The notes beneath the pieces are model-generated. The model had not been told where the DNA came from and searched no databases. It saw only the letters and a list, made by a program, of their open reading frames with translations. Both the position numbers and the translations under genes were made by a program. From contig CM037474.1 in the NCBI GenBank assembly GCA_021014325.1, positions 21,384,488-21,448,487 on the forward strand: 64,000 nucleotides of DNA, in the 5' to 3' direction. Shown one piece after another: positions 14,726 to 25,718 of the stretch. Every line of letters begins with the position of its first letter. Within the stretch, counting starts at the first letter, position 1. This stretch comes from Plazaster borealis (Eukaryota > Echinodermata > Asteroidea > Forcipulatida > Labidiasteridae).

Positions 14726-14755
14726 ACAACCACGGCACGTTTGCGTGGTTGTGGC
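14723..14755. repeat. Per-monomer hairpin, 12-bp stem and 9-nt loop
   Basis: The left arm GCCACAACCACG is the exact reverse complement of the right arm CGTGGTTGTGGC, separated by GCACGTTTG. The same hairpin is present in nearly every monomer. Variants with GTGGTCGTGG, GTGTGGTT or GCGTAGTT in the right arm introduce a mismatch or wobble without a compensating change on the left, so there is no sign of selection for pairing. Longer relatives of this inverted repeat occur at the right edge of the array. Confidence 0.85.
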
Positions 14756-17700
14756 ATCGTAAAAATAACGTTCTGGGGGTCATGCAATTAATAGACTGTG
14801 TAATTATAACAATTTACCAGAACATGGGGGCTCTGTGCTTCTTTGAGGAGATTTGATAAATTTACGCGTTGAAGTTGGTCCTATTTGGCTTCGGAATTAG
14901 AGCAGTGCCTCGATGAAAACTGGCAGCAAGTCGGCTTGTGAAAAAGCACATTTTGGGGTGTTTTTCTGGGGTAAACAAATTATCGAAAATTCCAAACGGC
15001 TGACCTGCTGAAAAATTGAAAAGAAATCTTAAGTTTAGTTGTCTGGAAATATATCTGATTGGTTTTCAAGAGGCTGACAGACTTTGAAATATTTTTGAGC
15101 ATTTTTGAATATTTAGCATTTAGCGTTGCTTGCTATGTGAGTTTATTTAGTGTGGTGCACCCTGCACGCACGAACAGACGTATGAAGCCCAATTCCTTTC
15201 CACAACCACGCACATTGCAACCGATGTATGAAGCCACAACCACGGCACGTTTGCGTGGTCGTGGCATCGCAATAATAACGTTCTGGGGGTCATGCAATTA
15301 ATAGACTGTGTAATTATAACAATCTACCAGAACAAGAGGGCTCTGTGCTTCAACTTTTGAGGAGATTTGATAAATTTAATCGTTAAAGTTGGTCCTATTT
15401 GGCTTGGGAATTAGAGCAGTGCCTCGATGAAAACTGGCAGCAAGTCGGCTAGTTAAAAAAGCACATTTTGGGGGGGTTTTCTTGTGGGGTAAAAAAATTA
15501 TCAAAAAATTCCCAACGGCTGACGTGCCGAAAAATTGAAAAGAAATCTTAAGTTTAGTTGTCTGGAAATATATCTGATTGGTTTTCAAGAGGCTGAGAGA
15601 TTTTGAAATATTTTTTGAGCATTTTCCAATATTTAGCATTTAGCGTTGGTTGCTAAGTGAGTTTATTTAGTGTGGTGCACCCTGCACGCACGAACAGACG
15701 TATGAAGCCCAATTCCTTTCCACAACCATTCACATTGCAACGGATGTATGAAGCCACAACCACGGCACGTTTGCGTGGTCGTGGCATCGTAATAATAACG
15801 TTCTGGGGGTCATGCAATTAATAGACTGTGTAATTATAACAATCTACCAGAACATGAGGGCTCTGTGCTTCAACTTTTGAGGAGATTTGATAAATTTAAT
15901 CGTTAAAGTTGGTCCTATTTGGCTTGGGAATTAGAGTAGTGCCTCGATGAAAACTGGCAGCAAGTCGGCTAGTAAAAAAAGCACATTTTGGTGGGTTTTT
16001 TCTACTGGGGTAAACAAATTATCGAAAATTCCCAACGGCTGACGTGCCGAAAAATTGAAAAGAAATCTTAAGTTTAGTTGTCTGGAAGTATATCTGATTG
16101 GTTTTCAAGAGGCTGAGAGACTTTGAATTATTTTTTGAGCATTTTTGAATATTTAGCATTTAGCGTTGCTTCCTATGTGAGTTTATTTAGTGTGGTGCAC
16201 CCTGCATGCACGAACAGACGTATGAAGCCCAATTCCTTTCCACAACCATGCACATTGCAACGGATGTATGAGGCCACAACCACGGCACGTTTGCGTGGTT
16301 GTGGCATCGTAAAAATAACGTTCTGGGGATCATGCAATAGACTGTGTAATTATAACAATCTACCAGAACATGAGGGCTCTGTGCTTCAATTTTTGAGGAG
16401 ATTTGATAAATTTAATCGTTAAAGTTGGTCCTATTTGGCTTAGGAATTAGAGCAGTGCCTCGATGAAAACTGGCAGCAAGTCGGCTTGTGAAAAGGCACA
16501 TTTTGGGGTTTTTTTTCTTCTGGGGTAAACAAATTATCGAAAATTCCAAACGACTGACCTGCCGAAAAATTAAAAAGAAATCTTAAGTTTAGTTGTCTGG
16601 AAATATATTTGATTGGTTTTCAAGAGGCTGAGAGACTTTGAAATATTTTTTGAGCATTTTTCAATATTTAGCATTTAGCGTTGGTTGCTATGTGAGTTTA
16701 TTTAGTGTGGTGCACCCTGCACGCACGAACAAACGTATGAAGCCCAATTCGTTTCCACAACCATGCAAATTGCAACGGATATATGAAGCCACAACCACGG
16801 CACGTTTGCGTGGTTGTGGCATCGTAAAAATAACGTTCTGTGGGTCATGCAATTAATAGACTGTGTAATTATAACAATCTACCACAACATGAGGGCTCTG
16901 TGCTTAAACTTTTGAGGAGATTTGATAAATTTACGCGTTAAAGTTGGTCCTATTTGGCTTGGGAATTAGAGCAGTGCCTCGATGAAAACTGGCAGCAAGT
17001 CGGCTTGTGAAAAAGCACATTTTGGGGGGGTTTTTCTTCTGGGGTAAACAAATTATCGAAAATTCCCAACGGCTGACCTGCCGAAAAATTGAAAAGAAAT
17101 CTTAAGTTTAGTTGTCTGGAAATATATCTGATTGGTTTTCAAGAGGCTGACAGACTTTGAAATATTTTTTGAGCATTTTTCAATATTTAGCATTTAGCGT
17201 TGGTTGCTATGTGAGTTTATTTAGTATGGTGCACCCTGCACGCACGAACAGACGTATGAAGCCCAATTCCTTTCCACAACCATGCACATTGCAACGGATG
17301 TATGAAGCCACAACCACGGCACGTTTGCGTGGTTGTGGCATCGTAAAAATAACGTTCTGGGGATCATGCAATTAATAGACTGTGTAATTATAACAATCTA
17401 CCAGAACATGAGGGCTCTGTGCTTCTTTGAGGAGATTTGATAAATTTACGCGTTGAAGTTGGTCCTATTTGGCTTCGGAATTAGAGCAGTGCCTCGATGA
17501 AAACTGGCAGCAAGTCGGCTTGTGAAAAAGCACATTTTGGGGTGTTTTTTTCTGGGGTAAACAAATTATCGAAAATTCCAAACGGCTGACCTGCTGAAAA
17601 ATTGAAAAGAAATCTTAAGTTTAGTTGTCTGGAAATATATCTGATTGGTTTTCAAGAGGCTGAGAGACTTTGAAATATTTTTTGAGCATTTTTGAATATT

Positions 17701-18202
17701 TAGCATTTAGCGTTGCTTGCTATGTGAGTTTATTTAGTGTGGTGCACCCTGCACGCACGAACAGACGTATGAAGCCCAATTCCTTTCCACAACCACGCAC
17801 ATTGCAACCGATGTATGAAGCCACAACCACGGCACGTTTGCGTGGTCGTGGCATCGCAATAATAACGTTCTGGGGGTCATGCAATTAATAGACTGTGTAA
17901 TTATAACAATCTACCAGAACAAGAGGGCTCTGTGCTTCAACTTTTGAGGAGATTTGATAAATTTAATCGTTAAAGTTGGTCCTATTTGGCTTGGGAATTA
18001 GAGCAGTGCCTCGATGAAAACTGGCAGCAAGTCGGCTGGTAAAAAAAGCACATTTTGGGGGGGTTTTCTTGTGGGGTAAAAAAATTATCAAACAATTCCA
18101 AACCGCTGACCTGCCGAAAATTGAAAAGAAATCTTAAGTTTAGTTGTCTGGAAATATATCTGATTGGTTTTCAAGAGGCTGAGAGACTTTGAAATATTTT
18201 TT

Positions 18203-18220
18203 GAGCATTTTTTATTTAGC
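18203..18220 (+). other. Marker deletion of about 10 bp in one monomer
   Basis: The usual sequence between GAGCATTTTT and ATTTAGCG is shortened to GAGCATTTTTTATTTAGCG. The same deletion is seen at 45,637-45,655 and nowhere else that I noticed. It is a good marker that these two monomers are copies of one ancestor. Confidence 0.8.
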
Positions 18221-21200
18221 GTTGCTTGCTAAGTGAGTTTATTTAGTGTGGTGCACCCTGCACGCACGAACAAACGTATGAAGCCCAATTCCTTTCCACA
18301 ACCATGCAAATTGCAACGGATGTATGAAGCCACAACCACGGCACGTTTGCGTGGTTGTGGCATCGTAAAAATAACCTTCTGGGGATCAAGCAATTAATAG
18401 ACTGTGTAATTATAACAATCTACCAGAACAAGAGGGCTCTGTGCTTCAACTTTTGAGGAGATTTGATAAATTTAATCGTTAAAGTTGGTCCTATTTGGCT
18501 TGGGAATTAGAGCAGTGCCTCGATGAAAACTGGCAGCAAGTCGGCTAGTAAAAAAAGCACATTTTGGGTTTTTTTTCTTCTGGGGTAAACAAATTATCGA
18601 AAATTCCCAACGGCTGACGTGCCGAAAAATTGAAAAGAAATCTTAAGTTTAGTTGTCTGGAAATATATCTGATTGGTTTTCAAGAGGCTGAGAGACTTTG
18701 AAATATTTGTTGAGCATTTTCCAATATTTAGCATTTAGCGTTGCTTGCTAAGTGAGTTTATTTAGTGTGGTGCACCCTGCACACACGAACAAACGCATGA
18801 AGCCCAATTCCTTTCCACAACCACGCACATTGCAACGGATGTATGAAGCCACAACCACGGCACGTTTGCGTGGTCGTGGCATCGTAATAATAACGTTCTG
18901 GGGGTCATGCAATTAATAGACTGTGTAATTATAACAATCTACCAGAACATGAGGGCTCTGTGCTTCAACTTTTGAGGAGATTTGATAAATTTAATCGTTA
19001 AAGTTGGTCCTATTTGGCTTGGGAATTAGAGTAGTGCCTCGATGAAAACTGGCAGCAAGTCGGCTAGTAAAAAAAACACATTTTGGTGGGTTTTTTCTAC
19101 TGGGGTAAACAAATTATCGAAAATTCCCAACGGCTGACGTGCCGAAAAATTGAAAAGAAATCTTAAGTTTAGTTGTCTGGAAGTATATCTGATTGGTTTT
19201 CAAGAGGCTGAGAGACTTTGAAATATTTTTTGAGCATTTTTGAATATTTAGCATTTAGCGTTGCTTCCTATGTGAGTTTATTTAGTGTGGTGCACCCTGC
19301 ATGCACGAACAGACGGATGAAGCCCAATTCCTTTCCACAACCACGCACATTGCAACGGATGTATGAGGCCACAACCACGGCACGTTTGCGTGGTTGTGGC
19401 ATCGTAAAAATAACGTTCTGGGGATCATGCAATAGACTGTGTAATTATAACAATCTACCACAACATGAGGGCTCTGTGCTTCAACTTTTGAGGAGATTTG
19501 ATAAATTTAGGCGTTAAAGTTGGTCCTATTTGGCTCGGGAATTAGAGCAGTGCCTCGATGAAAACTGGCAGCAAGTCGGCTAGTAAAAAAAGCACATTTT
19601 GGGGGGGGGTTTCTTCTGGGGTAAAAAAATTATCAAAAATTCCAAACCGCTGACCTGCCGAAAATTGAAAAGAAATCTTAAGTTTAGTTGTCTGGAAATA
19701 TATTTGATTGGTTTTCAAGAGGCTGAGAGACTTTGAAATATTTTTTGAGCATTTTTGAATATTTATCATTTAGCGTTGCTTGCTACGTGAGTTTATTTAG
19801 TGTGGTGCACCCTGCACGCACGAACAGACGTATGAAGCCCAATTCCTTTCCACAACCATGCACACTGCAACGGATGTATGAAGCCACAACCACGGCACGT
19901 TTGCGTGGTTGTGGCATCGTAAAAATAACCTTCTGGGGATCTTGCAATTAATAATAGACTGTGTAATTATAACAATCTACCAGAACAAGAGGGCTCTGTG
20001 CTTCACCTTTTGAGGAGATTTGATAAATTTAATCGTTAAAGTTGGTCCTATTTGGCTTGGGAATTAGAGCAGTGCCTCGATGAAAACTGGCAGCAAGTCG
20101 GCTTGTGAAAAAAGCACATTTTGGTGGTTTTTTTCTTCTGCGGTAAAAAAATTATCAAAAGTTCCAAACGACTGACCTGCCGAAAATTGAAAAGAAATCT
20201 TAAGTTTAGCTGTCTGGAAATATATCTGATTGGTTTTCAAGAGGCTGAGAGACTTTGGAATATTTTTTGAGCGTTTTTGAATATTTAGCATTTAGCGTTG
20301 GTTGCTACGTGAGTTTATTTAGTGTGGTGCACCCTGCATGCACGAACAGACGTATGAAGCCAAATTCCTTTCCACAACCATGCACATTGCAACGGATATT
20401 ATGAAGCCACAACCACGGCACGTTTGTGTGGTTGTGGCATCGTAATAATAACGTTCTGGGGGTCATGCAATTAATAGACTGTGTAATTATAACAATCTAA
20501 CAGAACATGAGGGCTCTGTGCTTCAACTTTTGAGGAGATTTGATAAATTTAATCGTTAAAGTTGGTCCTATTTGGCTTAGGAATTAGAGCAGTGCCTCGA
20601 TGAAAACTGGCAGCAAGTCGGCTTGTGAAAAGGCACATTTTGGGTTTTTTTTTCTTCTTGGGTAAACAAATTATCGAAAATTCCAAACGGCTGACCTGCC
20701 GAAAAATTGAAAAGAAATCTTAAGTTTAGTTGTCTGGAAATATATTTGATTGGTTTTCAAGAGGCTGAGAGACTTTGAAATATTTTTTGAGCATTTTACA
20801 ATATTTAGCATTTAGCGTTGGTTGCTATGTGAGTTTATTTAGTGTGGTGCACCCTGCACGCACGAACAAACGTATGAAGCCCAATTCGTTTCCACAACCA
20901 TGCAAATTGCAACGGATATATGAAGCCACAACCACGGCACGTTTGCGTGGTTGTGGCATCGTAAAAATAACGTTCTGTGGGTCATGCAATTAATAGACTG
21001 TGTAATTATAACAATCTACCACAACATGAGGGCTCTGTGCTTAAACCTTTGAGGAGATTTGATAAATTTACGCGTTAAAGTTGGTCCTATTTGGTTTGGG
21101 AATTAGAGCAGTGCCTCGATGAAAACTGGCAGCAAGTCGGCTTGTGAAAAAGCACATTTTGGGGGGGTTTTTCTTCTGGGGTAAACAAATTATCGAAAAT

Positions 21201-24121
21201 TCCAAACGGCTGACCTGCCGAAAAATTGAAAAGAAATCTTAAGTTTAGTTGTCTGGAAATATATCTGATTGGTTTTCAAGAGGCTGACAGACTTTGAAAT
21301 ATTTTTTGAGCATTTTTGAATATTTAGCATTTAGCGTTGGTTGCTATGTGAGTTTATTTAGTGTGGTGCACCCTGCACGCACGAACAGACGTATGAAGCC
21401 CAATTCCTTTCCACAACCATGCACATTGCAACGGATGTATGAAGCCACAACCACGGCACGTTTGCGTGGTTGTGGCATCGTAAAAATAACCTTCTGGGGA
21501 TCATGCAATTAATAGACTGTGTAATTATAACAATCTACCAGAACAAGAGGGCTCTGTGCTTCAACTTTTGAGGAGATTTGATAAATTTAATCGTTAAAGT
21601 TGGTCCTATTTGGCTTGGGAATTAGAGCAGTGCCTCGATGAAAACTGGCAGCAAGTCGGCTAGTTAGAAAAGCACATTTTGGGGGGGTTTTCTTCTGGGG
21701 TAAAAAAATTATCAAAAATTCCAAACCGCTGACCTGCCGAAAATTGAAAAGAAATCTTAAGTTTAGTTGTCTGGAAATATATCTGATTGGTTTTCAAGAG
21801 GCTGACAGACTTTGAAATATTTTTTTGAGCATTTTTGAATATTTAGCATTTAGCGTTGGTTGCTATGTGAGTTTATTTAGTGTGGTGCACCCTGCATGCA
21901 CGAACAGACGTATGAAGCCAAATTCCTTTCCACAACCACGCACATTGCAACGGATGTATGAAGCCACAACCACGGCACGTTTGCGTGGTTGTGGCATCGT
22001 AAAAATAACGTTCTGGGGGTCATGCAATTAATAGACTGTGTAATTATAACAATCTAACAGAACATGAGGGCTCTGTGCTTCAACTTTTGAGGAGATTTGA
22101 TAAATTTAGGCGTTGAAGTTGGTCCTATTTGGCTTGGGAATTAGAGTAGTGCCTCGATGAAAACTGGCAGCAAGTCGGCTTGTGAAAAAGCACATTTTGG
22201 GGTTTTTTTTCTTCTGGGGTAAACAAATTATCGAAAATTCCAAACGGCTGACCTGCCGAAAAATTGAAAAGAAATCTTAAGTTTAGTTGTCTGGAAATAT
22301 ATCTGATTGGTTTTCAAGAGGCTGAGAGACTTTGAAATATTTTTGAGCATTTTTCAATATTTAGCATTTAGCGTTGCTTGCTATGTGAGTTTATTTAGTG
22401 TGGTGCACCCTGCATGCACGAACAGACGGATGAAGCCCAATTCCTTTCCACAACCACGCACATTGCAACGGATGTATGAGGCCACAACCACGGCACGTTT
22501 GCGTGGTTGTGGCATCGTAAAATAACGTTCTGGGGATCATGCAATAGACTGTGTAATTATAACAATCTACCAGAACATGAGGGCTCTGTGCTTCAACTTT
22601 TGAGGAGATTTGATAAATTTAGGCGTTAAAGTTGGTCCTATTTGGCTCGGGAATTAGAGCAGTGCCTCGATGAAAACTGGCAGCAAGTCGGCTAGTAAAA
22701 AAAGCACATTTTGGGGGGGTTTTCTTCTGGGGTAAAAAAATTATCAAAAATTCCAAACCGCTGACCTGCCGAAAATTGAAAAGAAATCTTAAGTTTAGTT
22801 GTCTGGAAATATATCTGATTGGTTTTCAAGAGGCTGACAGACTTTGAAATATTTTTTGAGCATTTTTCAATATTTAGCATTTAGCGTTGCTTGCTATGTG
22901 AGTTTATTTAGTGTGGTGCACCCTGCATGCACGAACAGACGGATGAAGCCCAATTCCTTTCCACAACCACGCACATTGCAACGGATGTATGAGGCCACAA
23001 CCACGGCACGTTTGCGTGGTTGTGGCATCGTAAAAATAACGATCTGGGGATCATGCAATAGACTGTGTAATTATAACAATCTACCAGAACATGAGGGCTC
23101 TGTGCTTCAACTTTTGAGGAGATTTGATAAATTTAGGCGTTAAAGTTGGTCCTATTTGGCTCGGGAATTAGAGCAGTGCCTCGATGAAAACTGGCAGCAA
23201 GTCGGCTAGTAAAAAAAAGCACATTTTGGGGAGGTTTTCTTCTGGGGTAAAAAAATTATCAAAAATTCCAAACCGCTGACCTGCCGAAAATTGAAAAGAA
23301 ATCTTAAGTTTAGTTGTCTGGAAATATATCTGATTGGTTTTCAAGAGGCTGACAGACTTTGAAATATTTTTTTGAGCATTTTTCAATATTTAGCATTTAG
23401 CGTTGGTTGCTATGTGAGTTTATTTAGTGTGGTGCACCCTGCATGCACGAACAGACGTATGAAGCCCAATTCCTTTCCACAACCATGCACATTTGCAACG
23501 GATGTATGAAGCCACAACCACGGCACGTTTGCGTGGTTGTGGCATCGTAAAAATAACGTTCTGTGGGTCGTGCAATTAATAGACTGTGTAATGATAACAA
23601 TCTACCAGAACATGAGGGCTCTGTGCTTTAACTTTTGAGGAGATTTGATAAATTTAGGCGTTAAAGTTGGTCCTTTTTGGCTTGGGAATTAGAGCAGTGC
23701 CTCGATGAAAACTGGCAGCAAGTCGGCTTGTGAAAAAGCACATTTTGGGGGGTTTTTTTCTTCTGGGGTAAACAAATTATCGAAAATTCCAAACGGCTGA
23801 CCTGCCGAAAAATTGAAAAGAAATCTTAAGTTTAGTTGTCTGGAAATATATCTGATTGGTTTTCAAGAGGCTGAGAGACTTTGAAATATTTGTTGAGCAT
23901 TTTTGAATATTTAGCATTTAGCGTTGCTTGCTATGTGAGTTTATTTAGTGTGGTGCACCCTGCACGCACGAACAGACGTATGAAGCCCAATTCCTTTCCA
24001 CAACCATGCACATTGCAACGGATGTATGAAGCCACAACCACGGCACGTTTGCGTGGTTGTGGCATCGTAAAAATAACGTTCTGGGGGTCATGCAATTAAT
24101 AGACTGTGTAATTATAACAAT

Positions 24122-25593
24122 ATTGATATATTTTTACCCTACATCACTAATCTTGTAAACGAATCTCTCAGTTCCGGTTGTTTCCCCGATAGCCTCAAAG
24201 TTTCCTACATCAGGCCGCTCATCAAGAAACCAAACCTGGACAAGGAGATATTCAAAAACTACAGACCGGTTGCAAACTTAAAATATCTTGGAAAAGTCAT
24301 CGAACGAGTAGTTTCATCACGCATTTCTGATCACATTCATAATTTTAACCTGTCCGACGTGTTCCAGTCAGCATACAAGCCTTTCCATGGGACAGAAGCT
24401 GCACTAGTCCGTGTGAGCAACGATATTCTTTCTGCAATGGACAATGGTAACCTAACAGCACTAGTCCTGCTAGACTTGAGTGCTGCCTTTGACACTGTTG
24501 ATCACAACATCCTTCTCTCTCGGCTCCAGAATCACCTTGGCATAGAGGACACAGCCCTAGCATGGTGCAAATCGTATCTCTACAATAGAACTCAGCATGT
24601 ATGTATTGGCACCGCAATATCAGACCCTGTTGTTTTGAACTACTCTGTGCCACAGGGGTCGGTACTGGGCCCGCAGTGGTTTACGCTGTACACTTTACCG
24701 ATTCGTGACATCATCCTGAAATTTAATCTGAATTACCATGTGTACGCAGACGACACTCAGCTATACATCACGTTTAAATCTTCTCAAGAAAACGCCAATG
24801 CATCTATTGCAAGACTTGAGAAATGCATCCAAGAGATTCGACGTTGGACACAACAAAACTTCCTGAAGTTAAATGATGATAAGACAGAGTTCCTTCTATT
24901 TGGGTCACGTCAACAGTTAACAAAGGTTTCAGTGCCATACATTTCCATCGGTGATGCTCGGATAGCTCCCTCGCTGCAAGCTCGGAACTTAGGGGTTATT
25001 TTTGATTCATCGATGAGACTTCAACCACACATCAACAACATCGTTCGTCTGTCATCATATCACATCAGGAATATTGGTAAGATTCGCAAGTACTTGGACA
25101 AAAGTGCCACTGAAAAGGTCATTCATGCATTTGTTACTTCTCGTCTTGACAACGGCAATGCTCTTCTCTACAGTCTTCCTAACAACCAGATTTCCCGTCT
25201 TCAACGCCTCCAAAATACCGCTGCCCGCATTGTGACACTGTCTAGAAAATCCTGTTCTATCACCCCCATTCTGAAACAACTACATTGGCTCCCTATCTCT
25301 CAACGAATCATCTTCAAGCTGATGCTCATTGTCCACAAAGCACTTAATGGCAAGGCTCCCCACTATATTTCTGAACTACTTCAAGTTTACACTCCATCAA
25401 GGAATCTTCGATCAAGTTCCATGCTTCTCCTCGTTGAACCCAAGTCTCGACACTCATGGGGTGACAGGTCTTTTCTTCAGCTGCGCCACGCATCTGGAAC
25501 TCTCTACCGCTTAATCTTAGATCTTGTCTTTGTACCACAAAATTCAAATCTCTTCTCAAAACTTATCTTATGTCACAGGTTTTCAAGGACTAA
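24122..25593 (+). pseudogene. Reverse transcriptase fragment, frameshifted near C-terminus
   Basis: The reading frame is open from the first base of the element, although no native start codon is present. It covers the RT fingers, palm and thumb: NYRPVANLKYLGKVIERVV, the FQSAYKPFHGTEAA region, LLDLSAAFDTVDH (motif A), PQGSVLGP (motif B), YADD (motif C) and KLNDDKTEFLLFGS (motif D). RT copies element RNA into DNA at the target. The T-run at 25,471-25,474 has four T where copy 2 has five, and this shifts the frame after HSWGDR. The natural C-terminal segment and its stop at 25,591-25,593 are thereby lost. The shifted frame runs on to about 25,750. The deletion could be real decay or a homopolymer sequencing error. 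Apart from this, the protein matches copy 2 throughout. Confidence 0.9.
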
Positions 25594-25659
25594 TTTTGTT
25601 GTGTCTGTTTTGTCTTTGTTTTGTTTTGTTTTATTTTTGGGTTTTTACTGCGCCTTGAA

Positions 25660-25673
25660 CACCCAGCAGGGTG
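25660..25673 (+). other. 3' UTR stem-loop of retrotransposon copy 1
   Basis: CACCC and GGGTG form a 5-bp stem around the loop AGCA, about 20 bases before the (TTA)n tail. In L2/CR1-group LINEs a 3'-terminal stem-loop is known to be recognised by the element's RT for target-primed reverse transcription. That role is inferred here from position and shape. Confidence 0.55.
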
Positions 25674-25694
25674 GATATGTGCGCATTACAAGTC

Positions 25695-25718
25695 TTATTA
25701 TTATTATTATTATTATTA
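25695..25718 (+). repeat. (TTA)8 tail of retrotransposon copy 1
   Basis: Eight TTA units follow GCGCATTACAAGTC and end directly at the satellite sequence ATCTACCAG. Short simple-repeat tails of this kind are typical of non-A-tailed LINEs such as CR1/L2 relatives. Tail length is identical in copy 2. Confidence 0.9.

Larger units (their letters stand above)
14361..14876 (+). repeat. Representative satellite monomer (516 bp)
   Basis: This copy serves as the type unit, phased to start at GGTCCTATTT. In order it contains an A-rich stretch with a variable G/T run (G7 at 14,440-14,446), an AflII-type CTTAAG site at 14,517-14,522, the T-run TTGAAATATTTTTTGAGC, a GTGCAC palindrome at 14,645-14,650, and two copies of GTATGAAGCC at 14,670 and 14,716. 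It ends with a hairpin at 14,723-14,755 and the segment GGGGGTCATGCAATTAATAG leading to the next unit. Base composition is AT-rich and homogeneous. I recognise no tRNA-like A/B boxes, no hammerhead ribozyme core and no CENP-B box in it. Confidence 0.93.
1..24121 (+). repeat. Satellite array, segment I (about 516-517 bp monomer)
   Basis: Head-to-tail tandem monomers fill this stretch, about 46-47 of them. The anchor word GGTCCTATTTGGCTT recurs about every 516-517 bases, as do ATCTGATTGGTTTTCAAGAG and GTGGTGCACCCTGCA. All monomers lie in the same orientation. Variants differ by scattered substitutions, by the length of a G/T homopolymer tract and by small indels. The first monomer is cut by the window edge, so the array continues to the left. 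No gene is supported here: the recurrent 60-100 codon open frames begin at TTG, sit in the same place in each monomer, and variants change amino acids freely (for example Arg/Cys, Gln/Glu, Lys/Ile). Biological role is unknown; a centromeric, pericentromeric or subtelomeric satellite is possible but not shown. Confidence 0.97.
24122..25718 (+). mobile_element. 5'-truncated CR1/L2-like non-LTR retrotransposon, copy 1
   Basis: A 1,597-bp block with no similarity to the satellite interrupts a monomer between TATAACAAT and CTACCAGAAC. It carries a reverse transcriptase domain, a 3' UTR with a short stem-loop and a (TTA)8 tail. Endonuclease and ORF1 are missing, so the copy is 5'-truncated, as is usual for LINE insertions. 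At most three bases (AAT) could be a target-site duplication, and these may simply be part of the tail. The clade call (CR1/L2/Rex1-like) rests on the RT motifs and the 3' end; an exact family name is not claimed. Confidence 0.93.

Noticed and set aside
14361..14876. Hammerhead ribozyme, CENP-B box or Pol III promoter in the monomer
   Set aside because: I looked for CTGATGA...GAAA cores, the TTCG....A..CGGG pattern and tRNA-like B boxes by eye and found none that fit. CTGATG at the edge is not followed by the needed core.
1..24121. Possible CRISPR-like or IS-type repeat array
   Set aside because: Repeat units are 517 bp with no spacer/repeat alternation. The embedded element is an eukaryotic LINE.
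24345..24653. 102-codon minus-strand open frame inside the retrotransposon (also 54,883-55,191)
   Set aside because: It lies antisense to the RT fingers/palm coding region and exists because of codon bias on the other strand.
25329..25514. Alternative plus-strand frame inside the RT C-terminus (also 55,867-56,259)
   Set aside because: It is out of frame with the RT motifs. Its right part in copy 2 simply reads the 3' UTR and TTA tail.
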